This document shows positions 46,104-55,573 of a stretch of 64,000 bases of DNA, piece by piece. The stretch covers positions 3,968,001 to 4,032,000 of the forward strand of contig NZ_CP150144.1 in assembly GCF_037963145.1 (NCBI RefSeq), written 5' to 3'. Source of the DNA: Oceanobacillus sp. FSL K6-2867. Its GTDB lineage: Bacteria; Bacillota; Bacilli; Bacillales; Amphibacillaceae. The notes beneath the pieces were generated by a model, which searched no databases, was not told the DNA's origin, and saw only the letters and a list, made by a program, of their open reading frames with translations. How positions within the stretch are numbered: the stretch's first letter is position 1; each line of letters begins with the position of its first letter. A program made the position numbers and the translations under genes.

Positions 46104-47183
46104 TTGCACTTGAAACTGGATTTACAATTTTTTGCAGGTGAAAAAACAGAAAGAGCTACCCCCAAAAAGCGCCTTGATGAACGAAAAAAAGGAAAGGTAG
46201 CCAAAAGCCAAGATGTAAATACTGCAATTTTATTATTATTTTGTTTTTCTAGCGTTTTTTTATTTGGCAGGTTTATTTTAGAGCATATGACTGGTATATA
46301 TGAACGTACATTTATTGAGTATATAAATTGGGAATTAACCGAGAATACTGTTCAGCAAATACTTAACAGTGCAACAATAGAAGCAGCAAAAATGCTTGCT
46401 CCTATTATGTTAATTGCTATTGTTGGAGGTTTTGCCTCTAATTTGATGCAAGTAGGGTTTTTATTCACAGCAGAACCCTTAAAATTTGATTTAAAGAAAA
46501 TAGATCCAATTCAAGGAGCAAAACGGATTTTCTCAATCCGTGCACTTGTAGAGCTGCTTAAGTCTTTATTGAAAATCGTTTGTATAGGTGCGATAACATT
46601 CTCTGTTATCTGGCTGTATAAAGATGAAATGCTGATGACAGCATTTACGAACGCTGAAAATGCATTAGCATTTTTCGGAAGAGTTACAAGTGTCATGGCG
46701 TTTGCTGCAATTATTGCTCTATTATTATTAGCGGTATTTGATTATGCATATCAACGGTTTGATTTTGAAAAAAACATGCGGATGTCAAAGCAGGACATAA
46801 AAGATGAATATAAAAATGTTGAAGGGGATCCTTTAATTAAATCGAAAATCAAGGAAAAACAAAGACAAATTGCAACGAGGAGAATGATGAGTGAGGTACC
46901 AAATGCAGATGTCATCATTACAAACCCTACGCATTATGCAGTAGCAATTAAATATGATGAAGAAAAGGCTAATGCCCCATATATTCTTGCAAAAGGTACT
47001 GACCAAACAGCATTGAAAATAAAAGAAATAGCAAAAGCAAATGACGTTATTACTGTAGAAAACAGACCATTAGCGAGAGGACTTTATCGTGCAGCAGAGA
47101 TCGGCGATGTTATCCCAGAAGAATTCTTCCAAGCGGTTGCAGAAGTTTTGGCATACGTGTACCGATTAGAGAAAAAGATTTAA
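46104..47183 (+). CDS. flhB: Flagellar export switch protein FlhB
   Basis: FlhB changes export specificity from rod/hook to filament after autocleavage. The 359-residue protein begins LDLQFFAGEKTERATPKKRLDERKKGKVAKS, has four transmembrane segments, the autocleavage site NPTH in IITNPTHYAVAIKYDEEKA (about residue 275) and ends PEEFFQAVAEVLAYVYRLEKKI. The start is TTG at 46104 with GGAGGTG upstream, matching the B. subtilis N-terminus; an earlier TTG at 46089 is unlikely. Confidence 0.96.
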   Translation: MHLKLDLQFFAGEKTERATPKKRLDERKKGKVAKSQDVNTAILLLFCFSSVFLFGRFILEHMTGIYERTFIEYINWELTENTVQQILNSATIEAAKMLAPIMLIAIVGGFASNLMQVGFLFTAEPLKFDLKKIDPIQGAKRIFSIRALVELLKSLLKIVCIGAITFSVIWLYKDEMLMTAFTNAENALAFFGRVTSVMAFAAIIALLLLAVFDYAYQRFDFEKNMRMSKQDIKDEYKNVEGDPLIKSKIKEKQRQIATRRMMSEVPNADVIITNPTHYAVAIKYDEEKANAPYILAKGTDQTALKIKEIAKANDVITVENRPLARGLYRAAEIGDVIPEEFFQAVAEVLAYVYRLEKKI

Positions 47184-47270
47184 ACATTATAAGTGGACAG
47201 CTACTGATGTCCTAGAATATACAGTTTTAAAGTTGAGAATAGTCGAAACAACAAGTAAGGAGAGACATAA

Positions 47271-49307
47271 ATGAAAGCGCGGGACTTATCAGTACTTTTA
47301 GCAGTTATATTAGTAATTATCATGTTAGTCATTCCACTTCCGGGATGGCTGTTAAGTGTGCTGATTTTAATAAATATCACATTAGCGCTAATGGTTATCT
47401 TAGTAGCAATGAATACACAGGAGCCATTACAGTTTTCTGTATTTCCAACGATTATCTTACTCGTAACACTATTTCGCCTTGCGTTAAATGTTTCGACTAC
47501 AAGATCGATTTTAGCAGATGCAGAAGCTGGTGGGGTTGTCGATACTTTTGGATCATTTGTAATTGGAGATAATCCACTTGTTGGTTTTGTTGTATTTATT
47601 ATATTAGTAATAATAAACTTTCTTGTTATTACAAAAGGGTCGGAGCGTGTTTCCGAAGTAGCTGCACGATTTTCACTAGATGCGATGCCAGGTAAACAAA
47701 TGAGTATTGATGCAGATTTAAATGCTGGTTTGATTTCCGAAAGTCAAGCAAGAGAACGTCGTGAAAAAGTGGAACGTGAAGCAGATTTTCATGGCTCGAT
47801 GGATGGTGCGAGCAAATTCGTTAAAGGTGACGCAATAGCGGGAATCATTATCGTCTTAATCAATGTTGTTTTTGGATTAATTATTGGTATTGTACAAATG
47901 GGCATGCCTTTTGGAGAAGCTGTTAATACTTTTATCCGTTTAACTGTTGGGGATGGTTTAGTGAGCCAGATTCCAGCATTGCTCATGTCAACAGCTACTG
48001 GAATTGTTGTTACGCGATCAGCTGGTAATGGAAATCTTGGCACAGAAGTGACAGGACAATTACTCCAATACCCAAAATTATTATATATAGCAGCGGGTAC
48101 GATTTTCCTTCTCGGTCTAACCCCAATCAATTTCTTTTTAACCACATTGTTAGCTGCTATATTAGCATTCAGTGGATACTTCCTGCAGAAGCAATCTGAA
48201 GCGCCGCCGGAAATACAAACAGAAGAAGAAGAGGATCAGACAGAGAGCTCTGCAATGAAGTCATCTGAAAATGTAGTCAGTCTTCTAAGCATGGACCCAA
48301 TTGAATTCGAATTCGGTTATGGACTTATTCCATTGGCAGATACAAATCAAGGTGGCGATTTATTGGATCGAATTATAATGATTCGAAGACAGCTGGCTAT
48401 TGAACTAGGAATTGTTATTCCAGTGGTCCGGATTCGAGATAATATTCAATTAAACCCAAATGAATATCGGTTAAAAATTAAGGGTAATGAAGTCGCCGCC
48501 GGTGAACTTTTATTAGATCATTATTTAGCAATGGCACCAGATTTCAGTGATGATGAGATGGAAGGAATTGATACGAAAGAACCGGCATTCGGACTACCTG
48601 CAAAATGGATTAGTGAAGAACATAAGGATGAAGCAGAGCTATCAGGCTATACGGTTGTAGATCCACCCTCCGTAGTGTCTACGCATATAACTGAAGTGAT
48701 TAAACGACATGCACATACATTGCTGGGCAGACAGGAAACGAAACAATTAATCGATCATATGAAGGAAAGCTATCCAATTTTGGTTGATGAAGTAACGCCT
48801 GAACCACTAGCAATTGGTGATATACAAAAAGTGCTTGCTAAATTGCTGAGAGAAAATATTTCCATACGTAATTTGCCGATTATTTTTGAGACATTGGCTG
48901 ATTTTTCAAAAATGACGAATGATACTGAGCTTCTGGGGGAATATGTGAGACAAGCACTTTCTTCACAGATTACGAAGCAGTTTGCGGGTGATGATATGCA
49001 GATGAAGGTAATTACAGTTTCGGGTAAAGTTGAGAAGTTAATTGCTGATCATATACAACAAACGGAACATGGCAATTACTTAGCGCTTGATCCAGACTCC
49101 CAGCAGGAGATTATTAAGACGATTCATACAGAAGCAGAGAAGCTTGCACTTCAAGAAGAGTCTACCATTGTACTTTGCTCACCTGCTGTTCGAATGTATT
49201 TAAAGCAATTGCTTGATAGATTCTTACCGCAAGTAATTGTGCTTTCCTATAACGAACTTGAACCAGATGTTCAGGTACAAAGTGTTGGGGTGGTGAATGT
49301 AGCATGA
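47271..49307 (+). CDS. flhA: Flagellar biosynthesis protein FlhA
   Basis: FlhA is the nonameric export platform. The 678-residue protein has eight predicted N-terminal transmembrane segments (starting LLAVILVIIMLVIPLPGWLLSVLI) with the FHIPEP signature region RLALNVSTTRSILADAEAGGVVDTFGSFV and a large cytosolic domain (from about residue 330, DPIEFEFGYGLIPLADTN ... ERGNISIRNLPIIFETLADF-like). AAGGAGAGA precedes the ATG. Its stop overlaps the flhF start (ATGA). Confidence 0.97.
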   Translation: MKARDLSVLLAVILVIIMLVIPLPGWLLSVLILINITLALMVILVAMNTQEPLQFSVFPTIILLVTLFRLALNVSTTRSILADAEAGGVVDTFGSFVIGDNPLVGFVVFIILVIINFLVITKGSERVSEVAARFSLDAMPGKQMSIDADLNAGLISESQARERREKVEREADFHGSMDGASKFVKGDAIAGIIIVLINVVFGLIIGIVQMGMPFGEAVNTFIRLTVGDGLVSQIPALLMSTATGIVVTRSAGNGNLGTEVTGQLLQYPKLLYIAAGTIFLLGLTPINFFLTTLLAAILAFSGYFLQKQSEAPPEIQTEEEEDQTESSAMKSSENVVSLLSMDPIEFEFGYGLIPLADTNQGGDLLDRIIMIRRQLAIELGIVIPVVRIRDNIQLNPNEYRLKIKGNEVAAGELLLDHYLAMAPDFSDDEMEGIDTKEPAFGLPAKWISEEHKDEAELSGYTVVDPPSVVSTHITEVIKRHAHTLLGRQETKQLIDHMKESYPILVDEVTPEPLAIGDIQKVLAKLLRENISIRNLPIIFETLADFSKMTNDTELLGEYVRQALSSQITKQFAGDDMQMKVITVSGKVEKLIADHIQQTEHGNYLALDPDSQQEIIKTIHTEAEKLALQEESTIVLCSPAVRMYLKQLLDRFLPQVIVLSYNELEPDVQVQSVGVVNVA

Positions 49308-50407
49308 AGGTAAAAAAATATATAGCTGCCACTATGCCTGAAGCGATGAATCAGGTTCGAAAAGAATTAGGTTCTGATGCAGTAATTCTTAATTCCAAAG
49401 AAATCCAGCAGCGTGGGATGTTTGGTATTTTTAAAAAGAAACAGATTGAAGTTGTTGCAGCTCTTGATCCTAATCTGATAATGCCGAAAAAACATCCTAA
49501 AAAAGTGGAAGAATTGCCTAGAATAAATAAAACAACTGCAATGAAGTTAAAAAACGATGACGTGCTGCAGGAAATTAAAAATTTGAAAAAAATGATTGAA
49601 GTGCAGTCTAGACAGGAAGAGTTAAACTTTTCTCCTTCCTATCAAGTTGCCTATGAGCATTTGATTGAACAAGAGGTTAACCCTAAGCTGGCTCAGGAGA
49701 TTGTGGAATCAGTATTAGAAAAACAAGATGGTATTGAAGTTGACTCTGTTATGAATGCTATTGGTTTAGAAATAGAGGAGAAGTTAAATAGCGTTTTAGC
49801 ACCTAAACCATTAGAAAAGAAGATAATTCAATTTGTTGGGCCGACAGGGGTGGGAAAGACGACAACCATTGCAAAAATTGCAGCGAAGATGATGCTGGAA
49901 AACAATAAAAAGGTTGCTTTTATAACAGCTGATACGTATCGAATTGCTGCAGTGGAGCAATTAAAGACATATGCACGGATTTTAAATGTCCCACTTGAGG
50001 TTGCCTACAGTATCGATGATTATCACCAATCGATTACTAAACTTTCAAGCTATGATGCAATCTTTGTTGATACAGCAGGCAGAAACTTCCGTAATCCGAA
50101 ATATATAAATGAGCTGAAAGCAACCATTGATATGTCGATAATGGAAACCTATCTAGTCTTATCTTTAACGACAAAGCCAAAAGACATTCTAGAAATATAT
50201 GAGCAATTCGAGCATCTATCGATATCAGGTGTTATTTTCACAAAACTTGATGAAACGAGACAATATGGAAGTTTACTAAATATTGCATTGGAAAAGCAGA
50301 TTGGAATTGCTTATTTAACAAATGGTCAAGATGTTTCTGATGATTTGCTTGAAGCAGATAATCCAGTAATTCGCAAGCTTGTGGTAGGTGATTATGTTGA
50401 AGCATGA
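49304..50407 (+). CDS. flhF: Flagellar GTPase FlhF
   Basis: FlhF is an SRP-type GTPase that controls where and how many flagella form. The 367-residue protein has an N-terminal basic B domain, and the NG domain with P-loop GPTGVGKTT at residues 179-187, DTYRIAAVEQLKTYA, DTAGRNFRN and TKLDETRQYG. Start ATG overlaps the flhA stop. It pairs with flhG, whose ATPase it responds to. Confidence 0.97.
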   Translation: MKVKKYIAATMPEAMNQVRKELGSDAVILNSKEIQQRGMFGIFKKKQIEVVAALDPNLIMPKKHPKKVEELPRINKTTAMKLKNDDVLQEIKNLKKMIEVQSRQEELNFSPSYQVAYEHLIEQEVNPKLAQEIVESVLEKQDGIEVDSVMNAIGLEIEEKLNSVLAPKPLEKKIIQFVGPTGVGKTTTIAKIAAKMMLENNKKVAFITADTYRIAAVEQLKTYARILNVPLEVAYSIDDYHQSITKLSSYDAIFVDTAGRNFRNPKYINELKATIDMSIMETYLVLSLTTKPKDILEIYEQFEHLSISGVIFTKLDETRQYGSLLNIALEKQIGIAYLTNGQDVSDDLLEADNPVIRKLVVGDYVEA

Positions 50408-51257
50408 TCAGGCAGAGGGACTGCGACGAAAGCTTGATCGCCGCAATCAATCAGGGCAAGCAAAAACACTGGCAGTTATTAGCGGAAAAGGCGGTGTAGG
50501 CAAGTCCAATTTTGCTTTGAATTTTTCCCTGCAGCTTATAAACAATGGCAAAAAAATATTGCTTATTGATTTGGATGTAGGGATGGGGAATATTGATATT
50601 TTGTTAGGTAACCGTGCAGAGAAAACAATTGTTAATCTGTTTGAAGAACGTTTATCCATTCACGAAGTTATTGAACAAGGACCAAATGGTCTGTCTTACA
50701 TAGCTGGAGGTTCCGGATTATCAAATTTCTTCCAAATGGATGAATCGGACCGTTCCTATTTTTACGAACAATACATGGAGTTAGCTCAGACTTATGATTA
50801 TATTTTGTTTGATATGGGGGCAGGTGTTACAGAGGAGAGTTTATTTTTTATTCTAGCTTCAGATGAATGTATTGTTATAACAACACCGGAACCGACCTCT
50901 GTAACAGATGCTTATGGCATGATTAAGCACGTTGTTAATCGCAAGCACGATATGCGGCTCCATGTCATTCTAAATCGTGCTCCGAATTATCAAGATGGGC
51001 TGAAATCATTAGAACGTTTTAAAGCTGTTGTGACTAAATTTTTACATGTGAAAATTCATTCAATGGGGATTATTCCTGATGATAAGGTTGTTGCACAGGC
51101 GATTGTAAGACAAATACCTTATACGTTATACAATGAAAAATCTAAAGCAGCTAAAGCATTAAAAGAGATTACATACAATTATGTAACGCAAACAAAACAA
51201 GTGAATCGAACAACTTCTTCCTTCGTTCAGCGATTAAAACAATTGATGGAGATGTAG
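50394..51257 (+). CDS. flhG: Flagellum number regulator FlhG (YlxH)
   Basis: FlhG is a MinD/ParA-type ATPase that stimulates FlhF. The 287-residue protein has a short FlhF-activating N-terminus (DQAEGLRRKLDRR), the deviant Walker A ISGKGGVGKSN (about 28-38), LLIDLDVGMGNIDILLG and DYILFDMGAGV. Start is ambiguous: ATG 50394 or TTG 50397, both inside the end of flhF; ATG is chosen. AGGTGA lies just upstream. Confidence 0.93.
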   Translation: MLKHDQAEGLRRKLDRRNQSGQAKTLAVISGKGGVGKSNFALNFSLQLINNGKKILLIDLDVGMGNIDILLGNRAEKTIVNLFEERLSIHEVIEQGPNGLSYIAGGSGLSNFFQMDESDRSYFYEQYMELAQTYDYILFDMGAGVTEESLFFILASDECIVITTPEPTSVTDAYGMIKHVVNRKHDMRLHVILNRAPNYQDGLKSLERFKAVVTKFLHVKIHSMGIIPDDKVVAQAIVRQIPYTLYNEKSKAAKALKEITYNYVTQTKQVNRTTSSFVQRLKQLMEM

Positions 51258-51262
51258 TTATT

Positions 51263-52306
51263 ATGAAACAAATTCGTGCTATCGTTATCGATGATTCTGC
51301 CTTTATGAGAAAAATAATTTCTGATATCCTCGCAAGCGATCCACGAGTGAACGTGATTGCAACAGGGCGTAATGGAGAAGATGGAATAAAGAAGATACAA
51401 AAACTTCAGCCAGATGTCGTAACATTAGATGTGCATATGCCCATAATGGATGGGATTAAAGCACTTTCAATCATTATGAAAGAACAGCCAACTCCAGTTG
51501 TGATGCTTTCAAGTGAAACGAAAGAGGGTACCACAAAGGCGATTCAGGCAATATCTAATGGAGCGGTAGATTTTATTGCAAAACCATCTGGATCAATTTC
51601 ATTAGATATACGGAAAATCCAACAAGAAATTATATCGAAAGTAATTACAGCTTCACAAGTTAAATTGCATAAAAAGCCATTGCGCAAAGCGGCTGATTAT
51701 CATATAAAAACTCCAGTTCCAAAAAACTTTGATAAGACAATCATTACGATAGGCACATCGACTGGAGGGCCTAGAGCACTCCAGCAAGTACTTACTAATA
51801 TATCCGATTCTTTTACTGCACCAATCTTAATTGTTCAGCATATGCCAGCTCGATTTACAAAATCGTTAGCGGAACGTTTAAATACTCTTAGCCCGATTCG
51901 TGTGAAAGAGGCTGAGCATGGTGAAATTATTGAAAATGGTACTGCTTATATTGCTCCTGGAGATTTTCATATGTCAATTAATGGAATTGGTACTGCTCAT
52001 GCTATCAGTCTATCAAAGGACGAGCCTGTAAAAGGACACAGGCCATCAGTAGATACATTATTTTGCTCGGCAGCTGGTTTAAAACGAATAAACAAGATTG
52101 CGATTGTATTAACCGGAATGGGCAATGATGGATCAGCCGGGATTGTCGAAATGAAAAAACAGGATCCCAATACAATAGTTCTCGCTGAAGCGGAGGAAAC
52201 ATCAATTGTATATGGTATGCCAAAAGCAGCTGTCCAAACAGGATATGTTAACCAGGAGCTTTTATTAAATCAGTTTGGATCAATGCTTAATAAATTAACA
52301 AAATAA
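51263..52306 (+). CDS. cheB: Chemotaxis methylesterase CheB
   Basis: CheB demethylates and deamidates chemoreceptors to adapt the response. The 347-residue protein has a receiver domain (Asp56 in TLDVHMPIMDG) and a C-terminal methylesterase domain with the active-site Ser in IGTSTGGPRALQQVL, His in VQHMPARFTKSLAERL and Asp in GMGNDGSAG. Normally cheA follows directly in this operon; here cheW does, after 22 bases. Confidence 0.97.
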   Translation: MKQIRAIVIDDSAFMRKIISDILASDPRVNVIATGRNGEDGIKKIQKLQPDVVTLDVHMPIMDGIKALSIIMKEQPTPVVMLSSETKEGTTKAIQAISNGAVDFIAKPSGSISLDIRKIQQEIISKVITASQVKLHKKPLRKAADYHIKTPVPKNFDKTIITIGTSTGGPRALQQVLTNISDSFTAPILIVQHMPARFTKSLAERLNTLSPIRVKEAEHGEIIENGTAYIAPGDFHMSINGIGTAHAISLSKDEPVKGHRPSVDTLFCSAAGLKRINKIAIVLTGMGNDGSAGIVEMKKQDPNTIVLAEAEETSIVYGMPKAAVQTGYVNQELLLNQFGSMLNKLTK

Positions 52307-52328
52307 AGGTTTATAAGGGGGAATTGAA

Positions 52329-52799
52329 TTGGAAAACGGATTGTCATCCAATCAAAAAATGATTGTGTTTCAATTGCAAGATGAAGAATATGCGGTTCCG
52401 GTTAGTCAAATTGGATCTATTGAGAGACACCAGCCAATAACTAGAGTGCCTCAAACCTTACCATATGTAAAAGGTGTAATAAATCTGCGTGGAATTGTCA
52501 TTCCGATAATTGATTTACGTTTAAGATTCGGGATGAAAGAAACGGATTTTGATGAGAAGAAACGGATTATTATTGCTCAAATGAACGAAATAGAAGTAGG
52601 TTTGATTGTTGATGCAGCAAATGATGTAATCGATATTTCGAAAGAACTGATTGAACCGGCTCCAGAAGTTATTGGAACGGTTAATGCGGATTATATTGAA
52701 GGTGTTGCTAAAATTGACAGCCGATTACTCATTTTGCTTGATTTGGAAAAAGTATTATCATCACAGGAAAAAAATGCAATGAACGTTGTGGAAGGCTAA
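52329..52799 (+). CDS. cheW: Chemotaxis coupling protein CheW
   Basis: CheW couples CheA to receptors. The 156-residue protein has the family signature FQLQDEEYAVPVSQIGSIE and the LPYVKGVINLRGIVIPIIDLRLRFG segment (about residues 45-68). The start is TTG at 52329 with AAGGGGG seven bases upstream. It directly follows cheB without a cheA between them. Its stop is three bases before cheC. Confidence 0.96.
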   Translation: MENGLSSNQKMIVFQLQDEEYAVPVSQIGSIERHQPITRVPQTLPYVKGVINLRGIVIPIIDLRLRFGMKETDFDEKKRIIIAQMNEIEVGLIVDAANDVIDISKELIEPAPEVIGTVNADYIEGVAKIDSRLLILLDLEKVLSSQEKNAMNVVEG

Positions 52800-52802
52800 A
52801 CA

Positions 52803-53438
52803 ATGGAATTTGTACAGTTAACAACGATTCAGAAAGATGTGCTTAGAGAAATCGGAAATATAGGTGCAGGGAATGCAGCTACTTCCCTATCCGCATTATT
52901 AAATAAGAAAATTGAAATGAACGTTCCTTCTGTAAGTATTGCTGGATTTGATGAAATTATGGAATTAACAGGTGGTTCTGAGAATACAATTGTGTGTTTA
53001 TTGTTTCGTATTCAAGGAGAAGCTCCAGGAACAGTTTATTTAATATTTACAATTGAAGAAGCTGAGTATTTTGTTAGTGAATTGACAAATGATCCAGACT
53101 TTTCTTTGTTTCATTCTGAACAAGAAAATGAGATGGCATTATCAGCACTACAGGAAATCGGGAATATTGTTACAGGATCTTATCTTACCGCTTTATCAGA
53201 TTTTACAAGTATTAATATGAAGCCTTCTGTGCCATATTTGGGAATTGATATGGCAGGAGCTGTATTAACAGTTGGTTTACTGGAACTCTCTCAGATTTCA
53301 GATTACGCCATTGTCATAAATACAGAAATTAGTCATGATGGAACAAATAAAGATATACAAGGAAATTTCTTTTTGTTACCAGACCCAGAGTCTTTCGCCA
53401 AAATATTTAGTGCGTTAGGAATTTACGATTATGAATGA
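52803..53438 (+). CDS. cheC: CheY-P phosphatase CheC
   Basis: CheC dephosphorylates CheY and is boosted by CheD. The 211-residue protein has two active-site helices, each of the pattern Glu-x3-Asn (LREIGNIGAGNAATSLSALL and LSALQEIGNIVTGSYLTALSDF). GGAAGG precedes the ATG. It overlaps cheD by eight bases, in keeping with their joint action. Confidence 0.96.
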   Translation: MEFVQLTTIQKDVLREIGNIGAGNAATSLSALLNKKIEMNVPSVSIAGFDEIMELTGGSENTIVCLLFRIQGEAPGTVYLIFTIEEAEYFVSELTNDPDFSLFHSEQENEMALSALQEIGNIVTGSYLTALSDFTSINMKPSVPYLGIDMAGAVLTVGLLELSQISDYAIVINTEISHDGTNKDIQGNFFLLPDPESFAKIFSALGIYDYE

Positions 53439-53928
53439 AACAAGCTTAGTAGTGAAAGTGGGAATTGCTGACTTAAAAGTTATAATAGCTCCCGATTTAA
53501 TTCGAACTTCAGGCCTTGGTTCATGTGTTGGTGTAATCGTGTACGATCCTTCAAAAAAAATTGCGGGTCTTTCCCATGTTTTGCTTCCAGATTCAGCATT
53601 GGCAAAGCAATCTAAACTGAATGTGTATAAATATGCGGATACAGCAATTCCTTATTTAATTAATCTGCTCCTTGAAAAAGGTGCAAGAAAATATGCACTA
53701 AAGGCGAAAATAGCAGGCGGTGCACAAATGTTTCAAATGAATTCTGGTTCAGATATTATGCGAATCGGTCCAAGAAATGTGGAAGCAGTTGAGAAACAAC
53801 TAGCGGAATTCAGGATTCCTGTTATCGCCTCTGATGTTGGTGGAAACGCTGGAAGAACAATTGAATTTGATCCAGAAACAGGCCAATTAAAAATACGTAA
53901 AGTAAATAAAGAAGAATTCTATATTTAA
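53431..53928 (+). CDS. cheD: Chemoreceptor glutamine deamidase CheD
   Basis: CheD deamidates receptor glutamines and stimulates CheC. The 165-residue protein has the catalytic triad-like Thr26, Cys32 (GLGSCVGVIVYD) and His49 (GLSHVLLPDS). The ATG lies inside the end of cheC. After it comes an unusually long 251-base gap before sigD. Confidence 0.96.
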   Translation: MNETSLVVKVGIADLKVIIAPDLIRTSGLGSCVGVIVYDPSKKIAGLSHVLLPDSALAKQSKLNVYKYADTAIPYLINLLLEKGARKYALKAKIAGGAQMFQMNSGSDIMRIGPRNVEAVEKQLAEFRIPVIASDVGGNAGRTIEFDPETGQLKIRKVNKEEFYI

Positions 53929-54179
53929 AACACAACTATCTTAATGAGTAAACAAACTAAGTACGCAAAACAATACCCAATTCCAGTTTCACTTGATTTC
54001 GGTTAACTTTTTAAATTCGTATTTGAAAGAAACTCCGAACTAGTGTCAATTATGGATGGAGCGTATATCTGCTGATAAACCATTTGAAGTGTGGCGGAAC
54101 GAGTTGTTTCATCTTATTTTATTGCACAAAATGATTGAGTAAATACTTATATATTAACGGAAAAGGAGGGGCAAACAAA
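53929..54179 (+). other. Long gap between cheD and sigD
   Basis: 251 bases with no credible gene. I found no strong promoter (a TTGAAA/TCAATT pair at 17-base spacing near 54022-54050 is weak), no sigma-D promoter and no strong terminator. The last part has a very strong AAAGGAGGGG before sigD. In B. subtilis these genes are nearly adjacent, so a regulatory element may reside here. Confidence 0.4.
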
Positions 54180-54962
54180 ATGAAATCAGGGAATTCTCCT
54201 CTTGAAGACAAGCTTTGGGATGACTGGATAATGAATAAAAGCAGTGAAGCAGCGAACGAATTAATTGTCAATTACATGTATCTTGTCAATTTTCATGCAG
54301 AACGTATTTCAAGCCAACTCCCCAAAAGTGTAAGTAAAGAAGATGTTAGAAGCCTTGGGCTGCTTGGGCTTTATGACGCGTTGAAGAAGTTTGACCCAAC
54401 TCGTGATTTGAAATTCGATACGTATGCTTCCTTTCGAATAAGAGGATCGATAATTGATGGATTAAGAAAAGAAGACTGGCTTCCTAGATCAATACGAGAA
54501 AAAGCTAAAAAAGTAGAACAGGCAGCAGAACAATTCGAACAAACGCATCAGCGAGAAGCGACTTCAGGCGAAATAGCTGTAATGCTGGGAATTAAAGCAG
54601 AGGAAGTAGAAACAGCGATTAAAGATTCTCTTTTCAGCAATGTTCTCTCAATTGAAGAAAAACCAAAAGGTAGTTCAAGTGAATTGAAAGAAGGGGTAGG
54701 TTATTCGATCCCCGATAATTCCTCAATATTACCTGAAAGTCATATCATGAAAAACGAACTTAACAATGAACTCATTCAAGGAATAAAGATGTTAAATAAA
54801 AATGAACAGCTTGTTGTCAGCCTCTTTTATAATGAAGAATTAACGTTTACTGAAATCGGACAGGTTCTCGGGTTAACAACCTCAAGAATATCGCAAATAC
54901 ATAAAAGATCTATCTTTAAGCTGCGAAAAACGCTCAATAAAATGCAAGTATTTGCTAATTAA
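54180..54962 (+). CDS. sigD: RNA polymerase sigma factor SigD (FliA type)
   Basis: Sigma-28 factor that transcribes flagellin, chemotaxis receptor and autolysin genes after hook completion. The 260-residue protein has sigma regions 2 (LGLLGLYDALKKFDPTRDLKFDTYASFRIRGSIIDGLRKEDWLPRSIR), 3 and 4 (EELTFTEIGQVLGLTTSRISQIHKRSI). The ATG at 54180 follows AAAGGAGGGG at nine bases and gives the usual length; an earlier ATG (54135) is rejected. Confidence 0.97.
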   Translation: MKSGNSPLEDKLWDDWIMNKSSEAANELIVNYMYLVNFHAERISSQLPKSVSKEDVRSLGLLGLYDALKKFDPTRDLKFDTYASFRIRGSIIDGLRKEDWLPRSIREKAKKVEQAAEQFEQTHQREATSGEIAVMLGIKAEEVETAIKDSLFSNVLSIEEKPKGSSSELKEGVGYSIPDNSSILPESHIMKNELNNELIQGIKMLNKNEQLVVSLFYNEELTFTEIGQVLGLTTSRISQIHKRSIFKLRKTLNKMQVFAN

Positions 54963-54993
54963 AAATAGGGAAGTATTCTAAAGGAGAAAGTAT

Positions 54994-55419
54994 ATGATTT
55001 CACTCTTAATCATCATTAGTTTTTTATTGCACTTTATTGCATTTTTTGCAATCTATATGCTATTTCAACAGCTGCAAAACGTAAAGAAACAAGATATGGA
55101 TGAGATAATCAAACTGTTTGATACGTATTTACAAGAAGTAAAAGCTGAAAATAACCGATTACAAAGAGTATTACGGGATAATGAAAAAACAAATGAAAAC
55201 TCGAATATGGGACAGGCAAGAACAGAGGCAGATACAATGGAGGAACCTGAAATATTCCCCATTCCTGAAGATGCTGGCGATACAGTGGAAGCATCGCTGG
55301 AATCGAGAGTTTTGCAATTGCATAATCAAGGTGTTCCTGTTGGTGAAATAGCTAGGAAATTAAATTGTGGTAAAACAGAGGCGGAAATAATTATAAAATT
55401 ACATGAAAAAATGCAGTAA
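54994..55419 (+). CDS. swrB: Swarming motility protein SwrB (YlxL)
   Basis: SwrB promotes flagellar type III export activation in B. subtilis. The 141-residue protein has one N-terminal transmembrane segment (about residues 2-25, ISLLIIISFLLHFIAFFAIYMLF), a coiled-coil linker and a C-terminal helix-turn-helix-like domain (LQLHNQGVPVGEIARKLNCGKTEAEIIIKLHEKM). GGAGAAAG precedes the ATG. It is the last gene of the fla/che operon; no clear terminator follows. Confidence 0.9.
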   Translation: MISLLIIISFLLHFIAFFAIYMLFQQLQNVKKQDMDEIIKLFDTYLQEVKAENNRLQRVLRDNEKTNENSNMGQARTEADTMEEPEIFPIPEDAGDTVEASLESRVLQLHNQGVPVGEIARKLNCGKTEAEIIIKLHEKMQ

Positions 55420-55423
55420 AAGC

Positions 55424-55452
55424 TTGATATCAACAAATCATTATGGTATAGT
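55424..55452 (+). promoter_or_regulatory. Promoter of rpsB-tsf
   Basis: TTGATA (55424-55429), 17-base spacer, TATAGT (55447-55452) lie directly after swrB. It would give a leader of about 145 bases. Confidence 0.72.
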
Positions 55453-55512
55453 AACTTTTGGTGTAAATACTATGTCCATTTTCATAGAATGAACAAGTTT
55501 TATAATACACAC

Positions 55513-55573
55513 GTTCAGTAATTTGTATGTTTGGTGCTATTAAAAATGGTCTACATGCGAAGATGATCTGAAC
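55513..55573 (+). promoter_or_regulatory. Structured rpsB 5' leader
   Basis: Two nested helices can form: GTTCAG (55513-55518) with CTGAAC (55568-55573), and inside it TTTGTATG (55522-55529) with CATGCGAA (55554-55561, two G-T pairs). The 3' arm of the outer helix touches a GGAGG (55574-55578), and a second AGGAGG (55590-55595) lies before the ATG. This looks like a leader for autoregulation, but the type is not one I can name. Confidence 0.45.
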
